Counted from the stretch's first letter, positions 1 through 8,333 are shown. The stretch is 64,000 bases of DNA from Nitrososphaera sp. (GCF_013388945.1 NZ_JACAEH010000021.1:62001-126000), one strand, 5' to 3'. The notes: generated from the sequence alone by a model not told the origin. A program made the numbers and translations.

Positions 1-36
1 CAAAAAGGCGCCCATGATGTTCCTGTCAAGCGACAT
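1..36 (-). CDS. Possible N-terminus of a protein running off the window
   Basis: An ATG on the minus strand at 36 opens a frame (MSLDRNIMGAFL) that stays open to the window edge. A TATA-like GATTTAAAC lies upstream near 92-101. Only 12 residues are visible, so no family can be named. The start rests on the promoter-like sequence alone and may be wrong. Confidence 0.3.
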   Translation of the reverse strand, partial: MSLDRNIMGAFL

Positions 37-173
37 GACCCTAGCGCAAAGGTCCGGTTTGGCCAACTCACAGAGGTATTATGGGCTCTGTTTAAATCGA
101 TTCTGTGAAACAGATTCTATATTTAGAGATTTTATTTCCAGTTTCCCATTTTTAGGTTAAATAACCAACCAAG

Positions 174-1277
174 CTAGCGGTACTCGTCGCCACAGTCGCC
201 TATCAGCTCGTACAGATTTCGCGACCGGGAAGTGACTGCTTCAATCTTTTCATTATCTTCGCTGTCGAGCGAAAACCCAAACACGCGGGCGTTGTCCTGC
301 CTGTGCTCCGACAGTCCTAGGCGTGCGCCTATTATCACGCCTGCGACTGCCGGCCTGTCAAGCACGTAGCGCGCCGCGACGTTTGCAATGCTCGCCCTGT
401 GCTTGTCGGCAGCGGCCTTGAGCGCAACAAGCAGTTCTTGGAACAGCTGCCAGCCGCCCCATGCGTCGACCATCTTCTTGTACTTGCGCAGGCTCAGCGT
501 GTCAAGCTCTGCGTTGCCCGGCTCGGGCTTTTTGAGGTATCTCTCTGAGAGCAGCCCGCCGCAGACTGTGCCATAAGCGAAAATGACCGCACCGTTTTTC
601 TTGCAAAACTCGGCCATCCTGACGGCCGGCCTCTGGTCGATTATGGAATACTGCACCTGGTTTGACGCTATCTTGATCCCGGCGTCCTTCATGTCCTGCA
701 TGTGCACGGTGTCAAAGTTGGTGAGCCCGACGTTGCGGATCATCCCTTTGTCGCGCAGCTCAGACAGATGGACCAGCGCGTCGAGCCACGCAGGATTGTA
801 ATAGTCCCACCAGTGGAACTGTATCAGGTCAATTGTGTCGACGCCCATGCGCCTGCGCGACTGCTCGACGCTGCGCTCCACAAACTGCCTGCTCATGCTG
901 CGTGGCTCGGGAACGAACTTTGTGAACGCCTGCACATTTGCAAGCTCTGCTTCGCCACGTTGAGATGCAAGCAGTTTCCTGAACTCGCCGATGAAATCCT
1001 CTGCCGGCCCGTAAATGTCTGCAAGGTCCCAGCTTGTAAAACCGGCATCGTGGTACTTGACCATCTCCTCCACTGCCTTTCTGCTATCTATCCTGCCGTG
1101 GCCGCCTGCAACCTGCCACATGCCGTTCAGGACCCTGCATACTGACAGGCCGCCAAACTCTGTCCTCTCCACGCCGGCAGTAGCGGCAAGGCGGTTTATT
1201 TCCGTAGTTTTCGACAATAGGCGATTTGCGACGATAAACGAATTACCGGTTTCTTTGTAGCGTTCCTTAAAAAGCAT
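174..1277 (-). CDS. Aldo/keto reductase
   Basis: NAD(P)H-dependent oxidoreductase of the aldo/keto reductase TIM-barrel superfamily. The catalytic set is visible: Asp and Tyr in DLADIYG, Lys in FTKFVPEP and His in IQFHWWDY. A C-terminal cofactor-binding stretch (GVIIGARLGLSEHRQDN) follows. The substrate cannot be told from sequence. The frame is open upstream to 1349, but a plus-strand small gene begins at 1297 and the upstream residues look non-coding, so I prefer the ATG at 1277. That still leaves about 35 residues before the usual family start near ERTEFGGLS, so an internal non-ATG start is possible. Confidence 0.85.
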   Translation of the reverse strand: MLFKERYKETGNSFIVANRLLSKTTEINRLAATAGVERTEFGGLSVCRVLNGMWQVAGGHGRIDSRKAVEEMVKYHDAGFTSWDLADIYGPAEDFIGEFRKLLASQRGEAELANVQAFTKFVPEPRSMSRQFVERSVEQSRRRMGVDTIDLIQFHWWDYYNPAWLDALVHLSELRDKGMIRNVGLTNFDTVHMQDMKDAGIKIASNQVQYSIIDQRPAVRMAEFCKKNGAVIFAYGTVCGGLLSERYLKKPEPGNAELDTLSLRKYKKMVDAWGGWQLFQELLVALKAAADKHRASIANVAARYVLDRPAVAGVIIGARLGLSEHRQDNARVFGFSLDSEDNEKIEAVTSRSRNLYELIGDCGDEYR

Positions 1278-1296
1278 GGATTCTGATGCTAGCTGA

Positions 1297-1470
1297 GTGA
1301 ACACGAGCACACTGGAGGAGTTTGAGGGACGCAGGACAAAGTACCGCAACCCGGACTACGACGACGACGAGGTCGAGGGGCTGATGAGGTACTTTTCCAT
1401 GACAGACTACGTCGAGTTTGTGGACTTTATAAGAAGGTCGACAGGGGCTAGCGCCGGAAAAGCCTTGTAG
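1297..1470 (+). CDS. Small acidic protein, 57 aa, unknown
   Basis: A GTG-initiated frame encodes 57 residues beginning VNTSTLEEFEGRRTKY and containing PDYDDDEVEGLMRYF and YVEFVDFIRR. The helical amphipathic pattern and G/C-rich third positions match neighbouring real genes. It is divergent from the aldo/keto reductase, and its 3' end overlaps the convergent membrane protein gene by about 23 bases. No known family was recognised. It helps set the reductase start. Confidence 0.6.
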   Translation: MNTSTLEEFEGRRTKYRNPDYDDDEVEGLMRYFSMTDYVEFVDFIRRSTGASAGKAL

Positions 1471-1915
1471 CCTTTGCCATCAGGTTTATCGCGACAAAAA
1501 ACACGGCCCAGGCCACGACGGAACTCGCCATCGAAGCGACGTAGGGCTCGGCGCCTGACTGCAGGAACTGGTAGTGCAGGCCAAACCGGGTGACTGCAAA
1601 TATCACTTCAGACACGGAGAAGCTTGCAAGGAGCTTTTTGATGTCACCGGCAATCTTTTTCGAGTCCCGCTTTCCTGTTGCAGGGTCGACGTACTTGCTC
1701 CTGTTGTCGATGTAGAACAGGAGCGCAAACACCGGTATGTAGACGCCGTACTCTGTCGCCAATGCTGCAGCAGAGTTGCCAAGGTCTCCCGTGCTCTCGT
1801 ACGAGACCTGCGCGATGTAGGTGCTTGTGAGAAACGCTGCAAAGCCGGCTATCACTATGTTCCTGTTGAACTTGACAGCTTCGCTGTATTTTCTGAAAAA
1901 GCCGGGGTTGCTCAA
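1448..1915 (-). CDS. Conserved membrane protein, 155 aa
   Basis: Hydrophobic segments lie near residues 20-36, 55-70, 98-115 and 125-147, with a charged cytoplasmic loop between the second and third (DPATGKRDSKK). The length and pattern suggest a four-helix integral membrane protein. I do not recognise a functional family. The first bases overlap the tyrS stop by 4, so it is probably the last gene of a YgjP-tyrS operon read on the minus strand. Confidence 0.75.
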   Translation of the reverse strand: MSNPGFFRKYSEAVKFNRNIVIAGFAAFLTSTYIAQVSYESTGDLGNSAAALATEYGVYIPVFALLFYIDNRSKYVDPATGKRDSKKIAGDIKKLLASFSVSEVIFAVTRFGLHYQFLQSGAEPYVASMASSVVAWAVFFVAINLMAKATRLFRR

Positions 1916-2958
1916 GACAGCCGGGGCTCTCTGCCCTTGAAGTGCCTGTAGACGGGCTCGATTATTTTGTTGACATAAGTCGCGGTTGCGTTTTTCAGGT
2001 CCATCGGGTGGATTTTTTTTGCGACAAAGTCCTGTTCTACCTCAGAGTAGCTTGCATACGTGACGTTGCCGCCGTACTTTGCCGGGCGCTCTATCACAAA
2101 CTCGGAAAACTCGTGGAACACGACGTGGCGCACAAGCTCAAGCACGGGGTTGCCCTCTTTCTCGCCTACGGGGCAGAACGCCTTTGAGATTTTCTCTCGG
2201 ATTGCCTTCTCGTCGTCGTGTATCAGGACGCCGCTTGCAGGCTTGCTCTTGCTCATCTTGCTTGATATCCTGGCGTCCTCGTCGGCGTTCTCGTCAAGGC
2301 CTAGCTTCACGGGCTCTGCAAGGCCTGGAAGCAGGTGGTGGTGGACGCACACCGGTGGCTTCCAGCCCATCTTGGGAAAGACCTCTCTCACGAGCATGTG
2401 TATCTTGCGCTGGTCCATGCCCGAGTGCACGATGTCCAGGTCTAATGCTTTGATGTCGACTGACTGCATCGGCGGGTACAGCAATTGCCCGAGGTCCATG
2501 CCTTCTGTCTCTTTTCGGCCCATTATGGTGAGCGAGCGGACGGTCCTTGCAAGCGTCATGTGCTTTGAAAAGCGCACAAAGTTCTCCCAGTAGTCCGGCG
2601 TCTTTTCGTATAATTCGCTGCCAGTCACGATGTTGACGCCGGGGCAAAAGAACCGAAAGGCGTCTGCATAGTAGCCCGATATTTCGCGGATCTTGTCCCA
2701 GTCTCCTCCGAGCTTGTCGTTTATGTAGGTGTGCCAGTCTGCAAGGAAAACAGTGCAGTCTATTCCTGCCTTGATAAAGTCGTTAATCTTGAATCCCGTC
2801 AGGATGAGGCTGCCAAGGTGCAGGGCGCCGGATATCTCCAACCCTATGTAGTGGCGCGGGCGCGATTTCGTCCGGAGGAGCTCCTCAAGCTCTGCGCGCG
2901 TGATGACCTCCTCGGTAGGGTCTCGCAGGACCAGGTCGAGGCGCTCCTGTACATCCAT
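1912..2958 (-). CDS. tyrS: Tyrosyl-tRNA synthetase
   Basis: Class I aminoacyl-tRNA synthetase charging tRNA-Tyr. The HIGH-type motif appears as HLGS at residues 47-50 and KMSKS at 234-238, in a 348-residue protein of normal archaeal length. The C-terminal domain is the short archaeal/eukaryotic type. The frame reaches a TTG at 2964, but the ATG two codons later (MDVQERLDLV) is the likelier start. The TnpB element now ends only about 30 bases upstream, so this essential gene must be transcribed either through the element or from a promoter at its edge. Confidence 0.95.
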   Translation of the reverse strand: MDVQERLDLVLRDPTEEVITRAELEELLRTKSRPRHYIGLEISGALHLGSLILTGFKINDFIKAGIDCTVFLADWHTYINDKLGGDWDKIREISGYYADAFRFFCPGVNIVTGSELYEKTPDYWENFVRFSKHMTLARTVRSLTIMGRKETEGMDLGQLLYPPMQSVDIKALDLDIVHSGMDQRKIHMLVREVFPKMGWKPPVCVHHHLLPGLAEPVKLGLDENADEDARISSKMSKSKPASGVLIHDDEKAIREKISKAFCPVGEKEGNPVLELVRHVVFHEFSEFVIERPAKYGGNVTYASYSEVEQDFVAKKIHPMDLKNATATYVNKIIEPVYRHFKGREPRLS

Positions 2959-2985
2959 ACACAAATGGGCAGTGGCGATTGTCTA

Positions 2986-2993
2986 TAAACTTT
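2986..2993. repeat. Target site duplication, left copy
   Basis: TAAACTTT immediately outside the left inverted repeat is repeated exactly at 4364-4371 outside the right one. Removing one copy with the element restores a sensible gene junction (stop codon of the YgjP gene, then tyrS). Confidence 0.85.
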
Positions 2994-3028
2994 GGTTCTG
3001 TCAAGTCTTCGGTTGAAAGTGCTGCCTG
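2994..3028 (+). repeat. Left terminal inverted repeat
   Basis: Outer 14 bases GGTTCTGTCAAGTC match the right end exactly in inverted orientation. The next roughly 20 bases match with gaps, including a shared GGTTG, GTGC and a second CTGTCAA. Confidence 0.8.
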
Positions 3029-3111
3029 TCAAAAGGCGGTTGATAAACCACCACACCCCCTCTCCCCAAGGTGACTGGCACCTTATATCTATCTGCTATC
3101 CAGAGTCTCTA

Positions 3112-4356
3112 TTGCCTGAAACTGTTACCGTAGTAAAGTCTGCAAAGCAGTCATACCAGCCCACACAGGAGGTGCTGCAGATGATGGAAATATTCAGGCA
3201 GATGGTAAACGACTGCCTAAGAATGGGGCTTGAGAATAATACTTCAACTCTAAAGAAGCTTTCAAGACTCTGCTATTCTGCTCTTGCTGGATATGACATT
3301 ATTTCCTACTACAAGCTGCATGCCATTGCAAAGGCGGCGGGCATACTTGCTAACAGGAAGCAATCCATTAAGCGCGGTTACCCGACCAGGATTCCCTACA
3401 TGAAGCATACATCGTTAATTTCCTGCTATGGCTTCAAAATTGCAAATGGTATATTGCAGATTCCCCTTGGCGACAGGCTATACTTTGACATCCTTCTCAA
3501 CTCATACACTAAGAAAATTCTGTCCGATCCTGCCGTGATAGTGCGCTCTTTTACCCTTGCAGCTAGCAACACTGTAAGCATTTGCTACTCAAAAGAGGTA
3601 GCCGGAATTGGATGGACTGCGACAGCTGGGGTTGACAGGAATCTTGCAAATGTGACATACGGTAATAACGAGCGCGTTATCATGTTTGATGTCTCGCAGG
3701 CAACTAAGGTAGTAGAAAATACACGTTCTGTTACAAGGTCTTTCAAGCGCAACGATGTGAGAATGCGCAAGATGATAACAGACAAGTACGGTCGACGCCG
3801 GCGCAACCGGGTCCATCAGCTATTACACAAGGTCAGCAAAGCAATAGTACAAGACGCCAAAAAGCGAAAAGTGGCAATCGTGTTTGAGGACATTACATTC
3901 ATTCGTAGGCTTTACCAGAAAGGCAACGGTCAAGGTAGAGGTTATCGATCTAAACTTAACTCCTGGCCTTTCTTCGAGTTGAAGCGCCAAGTAGAGTACA
4001 AGGCGGCATGGGAAGGTGTGAAAGTAATTACGTTGACGAAAGGCAAGACGAGAGGAACTTCGCAGCTCTGCCCTCGATGCGGAAAGCGAGTCCAAGAGAG
4101 CAGGCGTGATGACCCATTTCATAGGCGACAGCTCTGGTGTCCGGACTGTCAGAGGTGGATGGATCGTGATGTAGCAGCTGCGATGAATGTGGCACGAAAG
4201 GGCGGTGAAGTGTTCCACCGTTCAGAAGGGCTTGCAGGTGAAGCAGTGGTGCAGGAACCCGGGAGCGTGACGCCGGCAATCCTGAAAGTCGATGCAAGCA
4301 AGTCGAGTCGCTGTGAGCTGAAAGTTGACAGTGTTGCACGCCAACCTAGGACTTGA
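3112..4356 (+). CDS. tnpB: TnpB-family RNA-guided nuclease (IS1341-type)
   Basis: RuvC-like nuclease of the TnpB/Cas12 ancestor group. All three catalytic acids are present: Asp175 in AGVDRN, Glu259 in VFEDIT and Asp353 in MDRDVAAAMNVA. The inserted zinc finger (CPRCG then CPDC) is intact, so the nuclease looks functional. I chose the TTG at 3112 because the next residues (PETVTVVKSAKQSYQP) look like the conserved first beta strand. A Shine-Dalgarno-like AGGAGGTG before the ATG at 3181 offers a shorter form. The stop codon lies inside the right inverted repeat, and no TnpA partner is present. Known TnpB proteins cut DNA using a guide RNA from the element's right end. Confidence 0.9.
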   Translation: MPETVTVVKSAKQSYQPTQEVLQMMEIFRQMVNDCLRMGLENNTSTLKKLSRLCYSALAGYDIISYYKLHAIAKAAGILANRKQSIKRGYPTRIPYMKHTSLISCYGFKIANGILQIPLGDRLYFDILLNSYTKKILSDPAVIVRSFTLAASNTVSICYSKEVAGIGWTATAGVDRNLANVTYGNNERVIMFDVSQATKVVENTRSVTRSFKRNDVRMRKMITDKYGRRRRNRVHQLLHKVSKAIVQDAKKRKVAIVFEDITFIRRLYQKGNGQGRGYRSKLNSWPFFELKRQVEYKAAWEGVKVITLTKGKTRGTSQLCPRCGKRVQESRRDDPFHRRQLWCPDCQRWMDRDVAAAMNVARKGGEVFHRSEGLAGEAVVQEPGSVTPAILKVDASKSSRCELKVDSVARQPRT

Positions 4357-4363
4357 CAGAACC
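4325..4363 (-). repeat. Right terminal inverted repeat
   Basis: Inverted copy of the left end, perfect over the outer 14 bases (4350-4363). The inner TTGACAG motif at 4325 has the same spacing as on the left. It contains the tnpB stop codon and the new stop codon of the YgjP gene. Confidence 0.8.
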
Positions 4364-5062
4364 TAAACTTTCTATCCCTATCGCCGGCGAGTGGTCCCCA
4401 AGCCAGGCCTTGTGCTCCCTGTATGCCGGGTCGGCGCTCTGCACAACTTGCCAGAACCTCTTGGAGTGGTTCAGCTCCACCGTGTGTGCAAGCTCGTGCA
4501 CGATGACGTAGTCGATGACTTGCAAAGGCGCAGCTGCAAGTAGCAGGTTAAAGTTCAGGTTGCGCTTTTTGGAGCAGCTGGCCCACCTCGAGCTCTGCCT
4601 CTTTATCGAGACCTTGTTGTACGGGAGGCCTGTCCTTGAAGATATCTGCGGCAGGCGCTCTGATATTATGCGTGCAGTCTGCTCCTTGTACCACCGCTCA
4701 ATCTCTTTTCTGTAGCTCCGCTTGTCTGTGATATGGAACGTTATCATCTTTAGTGAATCGGAGATGGTTGCAGACGGCAGCCGGTCTTTTACAATGTGGT
4801 AGCGATACTTGCTGCCAAGGAAGTAAAGCGTGCCTTCTTCGTGGCCGGAGCGTTCCTTGACCTGCTGGTAATGCTGCGCCATCCTGACTATCCAGCCGCG
4901 TTTGCTTTGCACAAACTCTTGCAGCCTTTCTTCGCTAACGCCTTCCGGGACGACTGCCTCAACGCCTTTGATGCTGGCGACAAGGCGCATCTGGCGTGCG
5001 CGCCTGCTGGTTCTCACTGAAATCGCAAGCGAGCTGTCTATCAAGAGAGGCTGGGAATTCAA
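4346..5062 (-). CDS. YgjP-type (DUF45) zinc metallopeptidase
   Basis: Putative metal-dependent hydrolase of the YgjP/WLM group. The zinc motif HELAH is at residues 189-193 with a further His at 199 (ELNHSKRFW), after the family hallmark SRWASCSKK near 158-166. Its biological substrate is not established. The last five residues (GSVKS) are encoded by the inverted repeat of the inserted element. In the reconstructed empty site the protein ends in GIESL followed by TAG, so the insertion only lengthened the tail. It precedes tyrS and was probably co-transcribed with it before the insertion. Confidence 0.85.
   Translation of the reverse strand: MNSQPLLIDSSLAISVRTSRRARQMRLVASIKGVEAVVPEGVSEERLQEFVQSKRGWIVRMAQHYQQVKERSGHEEGTLYFLGSKYRYHIVKDRLPSATISDSLKMITFHITDKRSYRKEIERWYKEQTARIISERLPQISSRTGLPYNKVSIKRQSSRWASCSKKRNLNFNLLLAAAPLQVIDYVIVHELAHTVELNHSKRFWQVVQSADPAYREHKAWLGDHSPAIGIESLGSVKS
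4364..4371. repeat. Target site duplication, right copy
   Basis: TAAACTTT, identical to 2986-2993, sits directly outside the right inverted repeat and inside the 3' end of the YgjP-type gene. Confidence 0.85.
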
Positions 5063-5071
5063 AGAAGATGC

Positions 5072-6178
5072 CTAGATTACGCCGGCCTCGCGCAGCTTGC
5101 GCGGCAGGTAGACTTCGGCCAGGTACTTGAATCCGTGCTTGAAGAACGCGTCCAGCTCGCACTTTTCCTTCTTTTGCAGAAACAGGTTGAGCTCCTTCTG
5201 CCACTGCTTGTCCTGAAACCAGGGCTTTTTCTTCATATCCTGCGCCCTGTTGATGTCCTCGTCAGTAGCTGCAAGCCTTGCGACTTCGGGTATGTTGTAC
5301 TCGTAAATGTCTGAAAACATCATGCCAAGCACCTTCGCGTTTGGAGTCACGAGCCTATCGCTGTCGTACGACAGCGATTCGCTGCCTATCTTGTAACGTA
5401 ATGCAATGCCAAGGCCCCACGGGTCGGCGTCTGCGAATACGACCACGGGCTTTTTCCACTCCTCGTTGAGGGTCTTGACCATGTTCCTGGTCGCCCTGTC
5501 AGGCTCCCCGGAGCCTGTCATCAAAATGGCGTTGTATTTCTGGATAAACCCTGACTTGCGTATGTTGTTCAAAACGGTGTCTTTTTCGACCACCATCACA
5601 AAGTCTGCCTTTACCTTCACTATTTCCACGTCGCGGATGTTAGTCGGTATCAGCTGCGAAGTTGCCCTGCTTCCAAGGTTGCAGTCAATGATGTCGCCGC
5701 CTACCCTGAGCGTTATGGGGCCGGAAATCATGCCCTTTGGCTTTGACGTGACTGAAAACTCTTCTCGCGGAACGCTTGTCAAAAGCTCGATTGCCTTGAT
5801 AGCGTTGTCCGAGTCTTCCTGCCCGTTCCAGAATTTCTGCTTGTTCTTCTCGTCGCCCACCGTGCTCAGCGTGGCATAATACATGCCCCTTATCGTGCTC
5901 TCCATCTCCTCGTCGAGAAGCTTGCGCACCGCGTTTGCCATCACGAGGTACTGCGCAAAGGTGGGGATCTTTTTCGTGCTGTCGGGGCTTATCTTGACCA
6001 TCTTGTCGCCTATAGTGAGCATCCTCTTTTCTTCATCCCACTTGGTGTTGTCGTAGCCCACCTTTGGCACGTCGAGCACCGGCATCGTTTTTTCAAGCAG
6101 GAGGTCGGTACTGACGTCCTTCATTATCGTCTTTATTTTCTTGGTTACTTCCTGGTGGCGCTTGTCCTTTGCCGGCAC
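5072..6178 (-). CDS. top6A: DNA topoisomerase VI subunit A
   Basis: Catalytic subunit of type IIB topoisomerase, homologous to Spo11, which cuts both DNA strands through a tyrosyl link. The winged-helix catalytic tyrosine lies in the RGMYYATL motif (Tyr100/101). The Toprim metal site shows Glu198 (MVVEKD) and the acidic pair in ADADPWG (Asp250, Asp252). The length of 368 residues is normal. It starts with GTG directly after the top6B stop, so the two subunits are co-translated in the order B then A. Confidence 0.95.
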   Translation of the reverse strand: MPAKDKRHQEVTKKIKTIMKDVSTDLLLEKTMPVLDVPKVGYDNTKWDEEKRMLTIGDKMVKISPDSTKKIPTFAQYLVMANAVRKLLDEEMESTIRGMYYATLSTVGDEKNKQKFWNGQEDSDNAIKAIELLTSVPREEFSVTSKPKGMISGPITLRVGGDIIDCNLGSRATSQLIPTNIRDVEIVKVKADFVMVVEKDTVLNNIRKSGFIQKYNAILMTGSGEPDRATRNMVKTLNEEWKKPVVVFADADPWGLGIALRYKIGSESLSYDSDRLVTPNAKVLGMMFSDIYEYNIPEVARLAATDEDINRAQDMKKKPWFQDKQWQKELNLFLQKKEKCELDAFFKHGFKYLAEVYLPRKLREAGVI

Positions 6179-8134
6179 CTACTTTTTCCCTCCCTTCTTA
6201 GGAAATTCTGCCAGCGTGGTCTGCCCTTCCTTCTTTGCCCGCGGCCTTGCGCGCTCGCCTTTTTTGCGGGCCGCGTTTATCGCAATCTGCGCCTTGTCGC
6301 GCTTGACCACCTCGCCGTCTATCTCTGCCTCAACGACCTCCTCCTCGAGCCTCTCGCTTGTTATCTCGTCCTCTCGCTCTGGCTGCTGGGTTATCTCGCC
6401 TGAAACGTGCTTTTCTGCAAGCTCCGTGAACGCCTGCTCGAGCTTTTTCGAGTCAACTGTTATGGATTCAGATATTGCGTCTACTATCAGCGGTATGTAG
6501 TACTTGTAAAGCGAAAGCCTGTTCTGGGCGTCTTTCATGCGGAGCTCCTTGCGTATCTGGGCGCTAACCTTGCGATACAGGTCCGATAAACACGCCTTCA
6601 TGTACCGCTTCAGGTCGCCTTCTGACGCGATGCTTTCCTTGCCTGCAGTCTTGTAGGGTATCTTTGTAGAGCAGATGTGGAAGAATATATGCAATGGCAG
6701 TAATTCCACCGCTCTGTCGGACTTGGCGTCGGGGTTTGCAAACTGCTCCTTGACTTCCTTCTTGGAAATGCCCATCTTGTTTATCTCGACTTCGGACACG
6801 ACCTCCTTTGCCACGTCGGAGCCCTCGTCGTAAAGCAGCGGGATCTTGTTTGCAAAGCGGTACATCTTGAAAGACGAGATGTCGCCGCCGTACGCGATTC
6901 CGCATTCCACGATGGTCGGGCGGTTGTTTATGACGCACGTCCTTGACGAATAGGCGGTGAGCGACGGCTTTAGTATCTTCACCGACAGCTGCGCCTGCTG
7001 GCTTGCGTCGTCCTTGCCTGTTATTATCGTGTATTCCGACGTCATGCCTGCGGTAAGTATCTCCTCGCCTATCGGGCTCAGGTGGTCCGTGTTTGGCATG
7101 TGGAACTTGGTCTGCTTGCAGATGTTGACTATTTTGATGAGCTCGTGCTCGTCGTACTGATCTGCCTGCTTGTTCTCAAGGCCGGCCTCGGCGACTATCT
7201 GCCTGGCTTTTTCGCTTGACAGTTTCTGGAACGAGCCTGCAAGCACGCCTTGCAGCGTGGTCTTTTGGTTCATGAAGTTCATTATGGCCTTCTTGAGCGT
7301 CTGCAGGTCCATGTCTGCAGGGTGCGGCAGCACTTCCTTTGCAGGCTGCGGCATCACGTCGGTCCTGCGCTCAAATGTCACCTTGCCCTCGTCTGTTTCA
7401 AACTCGATGATGGCATAGGGGTTGACGACGCTTGACTGGCTGATGTACTCGTTTATCTTTGTCTTGGTGTTGATTTTCGTTATGGGCGAGAGCTTTGCCC
7501 TGAGCATCGCCTCGACCCTGAATCCCGACTTGCCTGCTATCACTCCCTCGCCGTTTTTGAGGAGCTTTTTGTTGAGAACGATAGGCCTGTTGGTGCTGAT
7601 GTCGGTGCGGAGCTCGAAATAATACTCCTCTTCCTCGTCAAGCGACTTGGACCAGACCTTCAGTGGCTGGTCGGTGTCCTTTGTGGAAAAGGCCGCTATC
7701 ATCTTCAAGCCCACGCCGAAAAGGCCGCGCTGCTGCTTTTCCACGTACTTGCCCGACGTCAGAAACGAGCACACGGCGACGGGCACTTTTTCTGAAGGCA
7801 CGCCTATGCCGTTGTCCTCGCATGTTATCTTCCACAGGTCGTTTACGGGGTCGACAATTTTGAGCGATAATGAAACGCGGGGCAGTATGTGGCCCGTTTC
7901 GCACGAGTCAAGCGAGTTTTCAATAAGTTCCCTTACTGCCATGTACAGGATGCGCTCGGTGCTAAAGCCCGCAAGCGCCGAGTTGTCGACAAAGAACTCG
8001 GACTCGGCCTTTTTGTCGTACTTCACCCTGCCCCTGTGCACGGCCCTTGTCTGCGAAACTGGAACGTCTGGCCTGGCCGCTACCTCGGCGGCAACCTTTT
8101 GCGTCAAACGTTGAGAAGTGGCCCCGTAACTCAA
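6179..8134 (-). CDS. top6B: DNA topoisomerase VI subunit B
   Basis: ATPase subunit of topoisomerase VI. The GHKL ATP site is clear: N-box ELIENSLD (about 70-77), G1 box DNGIG (107-111) and G2 box GLFGVGLK (about 137-145). The H2TH, transducer and C-terminal regions follow. The C-terminus is a basic, lysine-rich tail (QTTLAEFPKKGGKK), whose TTLAEF stretch resembles a PCNA-interacting (PIP-like) motif; that is an inference. The start is TTG. The gene abuts top6A with no gap. Confidence 0.95.
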   Translation of the reverse strand: MSYGATSQRLTQKVAAEVAARPDVPVSQTRAVHRGRVKYDKKAESEFFVDNSALAGFSTERILYMAVRELIENSLDSCETGHILPRVSLSLKIVDPVNDLWKITCEDNGIGVPSEKVPVAVCSFLTSGKYVEKQQRGLFGVGLKMIAAFSTKDTDQPLKVWSKSLDEEEEYYFELRTDISTNRPIVLNKKLLKNGEGVIAGKSGFRVEAMLRAKLSPITKINTKTKINEYISQSSVVNPYAIIEFETDEGKVTFERRTDVMPQPAKEVLPHPADMDLQTLKKAIMNFMNQKTTLQGVLAGSFQKLSSEKARQIVAEAGLENKQADQYDEHELIKIVNICKQTKFHMPNTDHLSPIGEEILTAGMTSEYTIITGKDDASQQAQLSVKILKPSLTAYSSRTCVINNRPTIVECGIAYGGDISSFKMYRFANKIPLLYDEGSDVAKEVVSEVEINKMGISKKEVKEQFANPDAKSDRAVELLPLHIFFHICSTKIPYKTAGKESIASEGDLKRYMKACLSDLYRKVSAQIRKELRMKDAQNRLSLYKYYIPLIVDAISESITVDSKKLEQAFTELAEKHVSGEITQQPEREDEITSERLEEEVVEAEIDGEVVKRDKAQIAINAARKKGERARPRAKKEGQTTLAEFPKKGGKK

Positions 8135-8174
8135 TTTAACTTTTTACGGAATATTTGTTGACTCTGTGGTGAAA

Positions 8175-8333
8175 TCAATCAAATTGCGAGCCGTACGGCG
8201 TGCCGTGCGACTTTAGCTCCTGCAGCTTGAAAGCCGGACACTCGAGCATTATCCTCTTTTTGCCCTTCTGCACGACGATATAGTCGGAGCCAGAGCCCAC
8301 CACTGTTCCGTCAACAAGGTCCTTGAGCTGCAT
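8175..8333 (-). CDS. Small conserved-looking protein, 52 aa
   Basis: The ATG-initiated frame reads MQLKDLVDGTVVGSGSDYI, then VVQKGKKRIMLECPAF, and ends GTPYGSQFD. Codon choice matches the neighbours. The alternating hydrophobic/charged pattern suggests a small beta-barrel or beta-sheet domain. No family was recognised. It sits between top6B and SemiSWEET and shares an intergenic region with the divergent transporter gene. Confidence 0.65.
   Translation of the reverse strand: MQLKDLVDGTVVGSGSDYIVVQKGKKRIMLECPAFKLQELKSHGTPYGSQFD

Larger units (their letters stand above)
2994..4363 (+). mobile_element. TnpB-bearing element with inverted repeats, 1,370 bp
   Basis: The element is bounded by a perfect 14-bp inverted repeat, GGTTCTGTCAAGTC at 2994-3007 and its complement at 4350-4363. 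Similarity extends imperfectly to about 35 bp. Each end holds two CTGTCAA motifs exactly 28 bases apart (2998 and 3026; 4353 and 4325), as expected for paired transposase-binding sites. An 8-bp direct repeat flanks it. The only gene inside is tnpB; no DDE or tyrosine/serine transposase is present. IS200/IS605 and IS607 elements have neither inverted repeats nor duplications like this. A MITE-like element mobilised in trans and carrying TnpB as cargo is the best reading. Confidence 0.8.

Noticed and set aside
98..117. Weak inverted repeat near GATTCTGTGAAACAGATTC
   Set aside because: Stem of only four to five base pairs with no clear relation to a promoter or terminator.
2992..3111. N-terminal extension of the TnpB frame
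   Set aside because: It is translated from the inverted repeat itself and has no similarity to TnpB; the family-like part begins at 3112.
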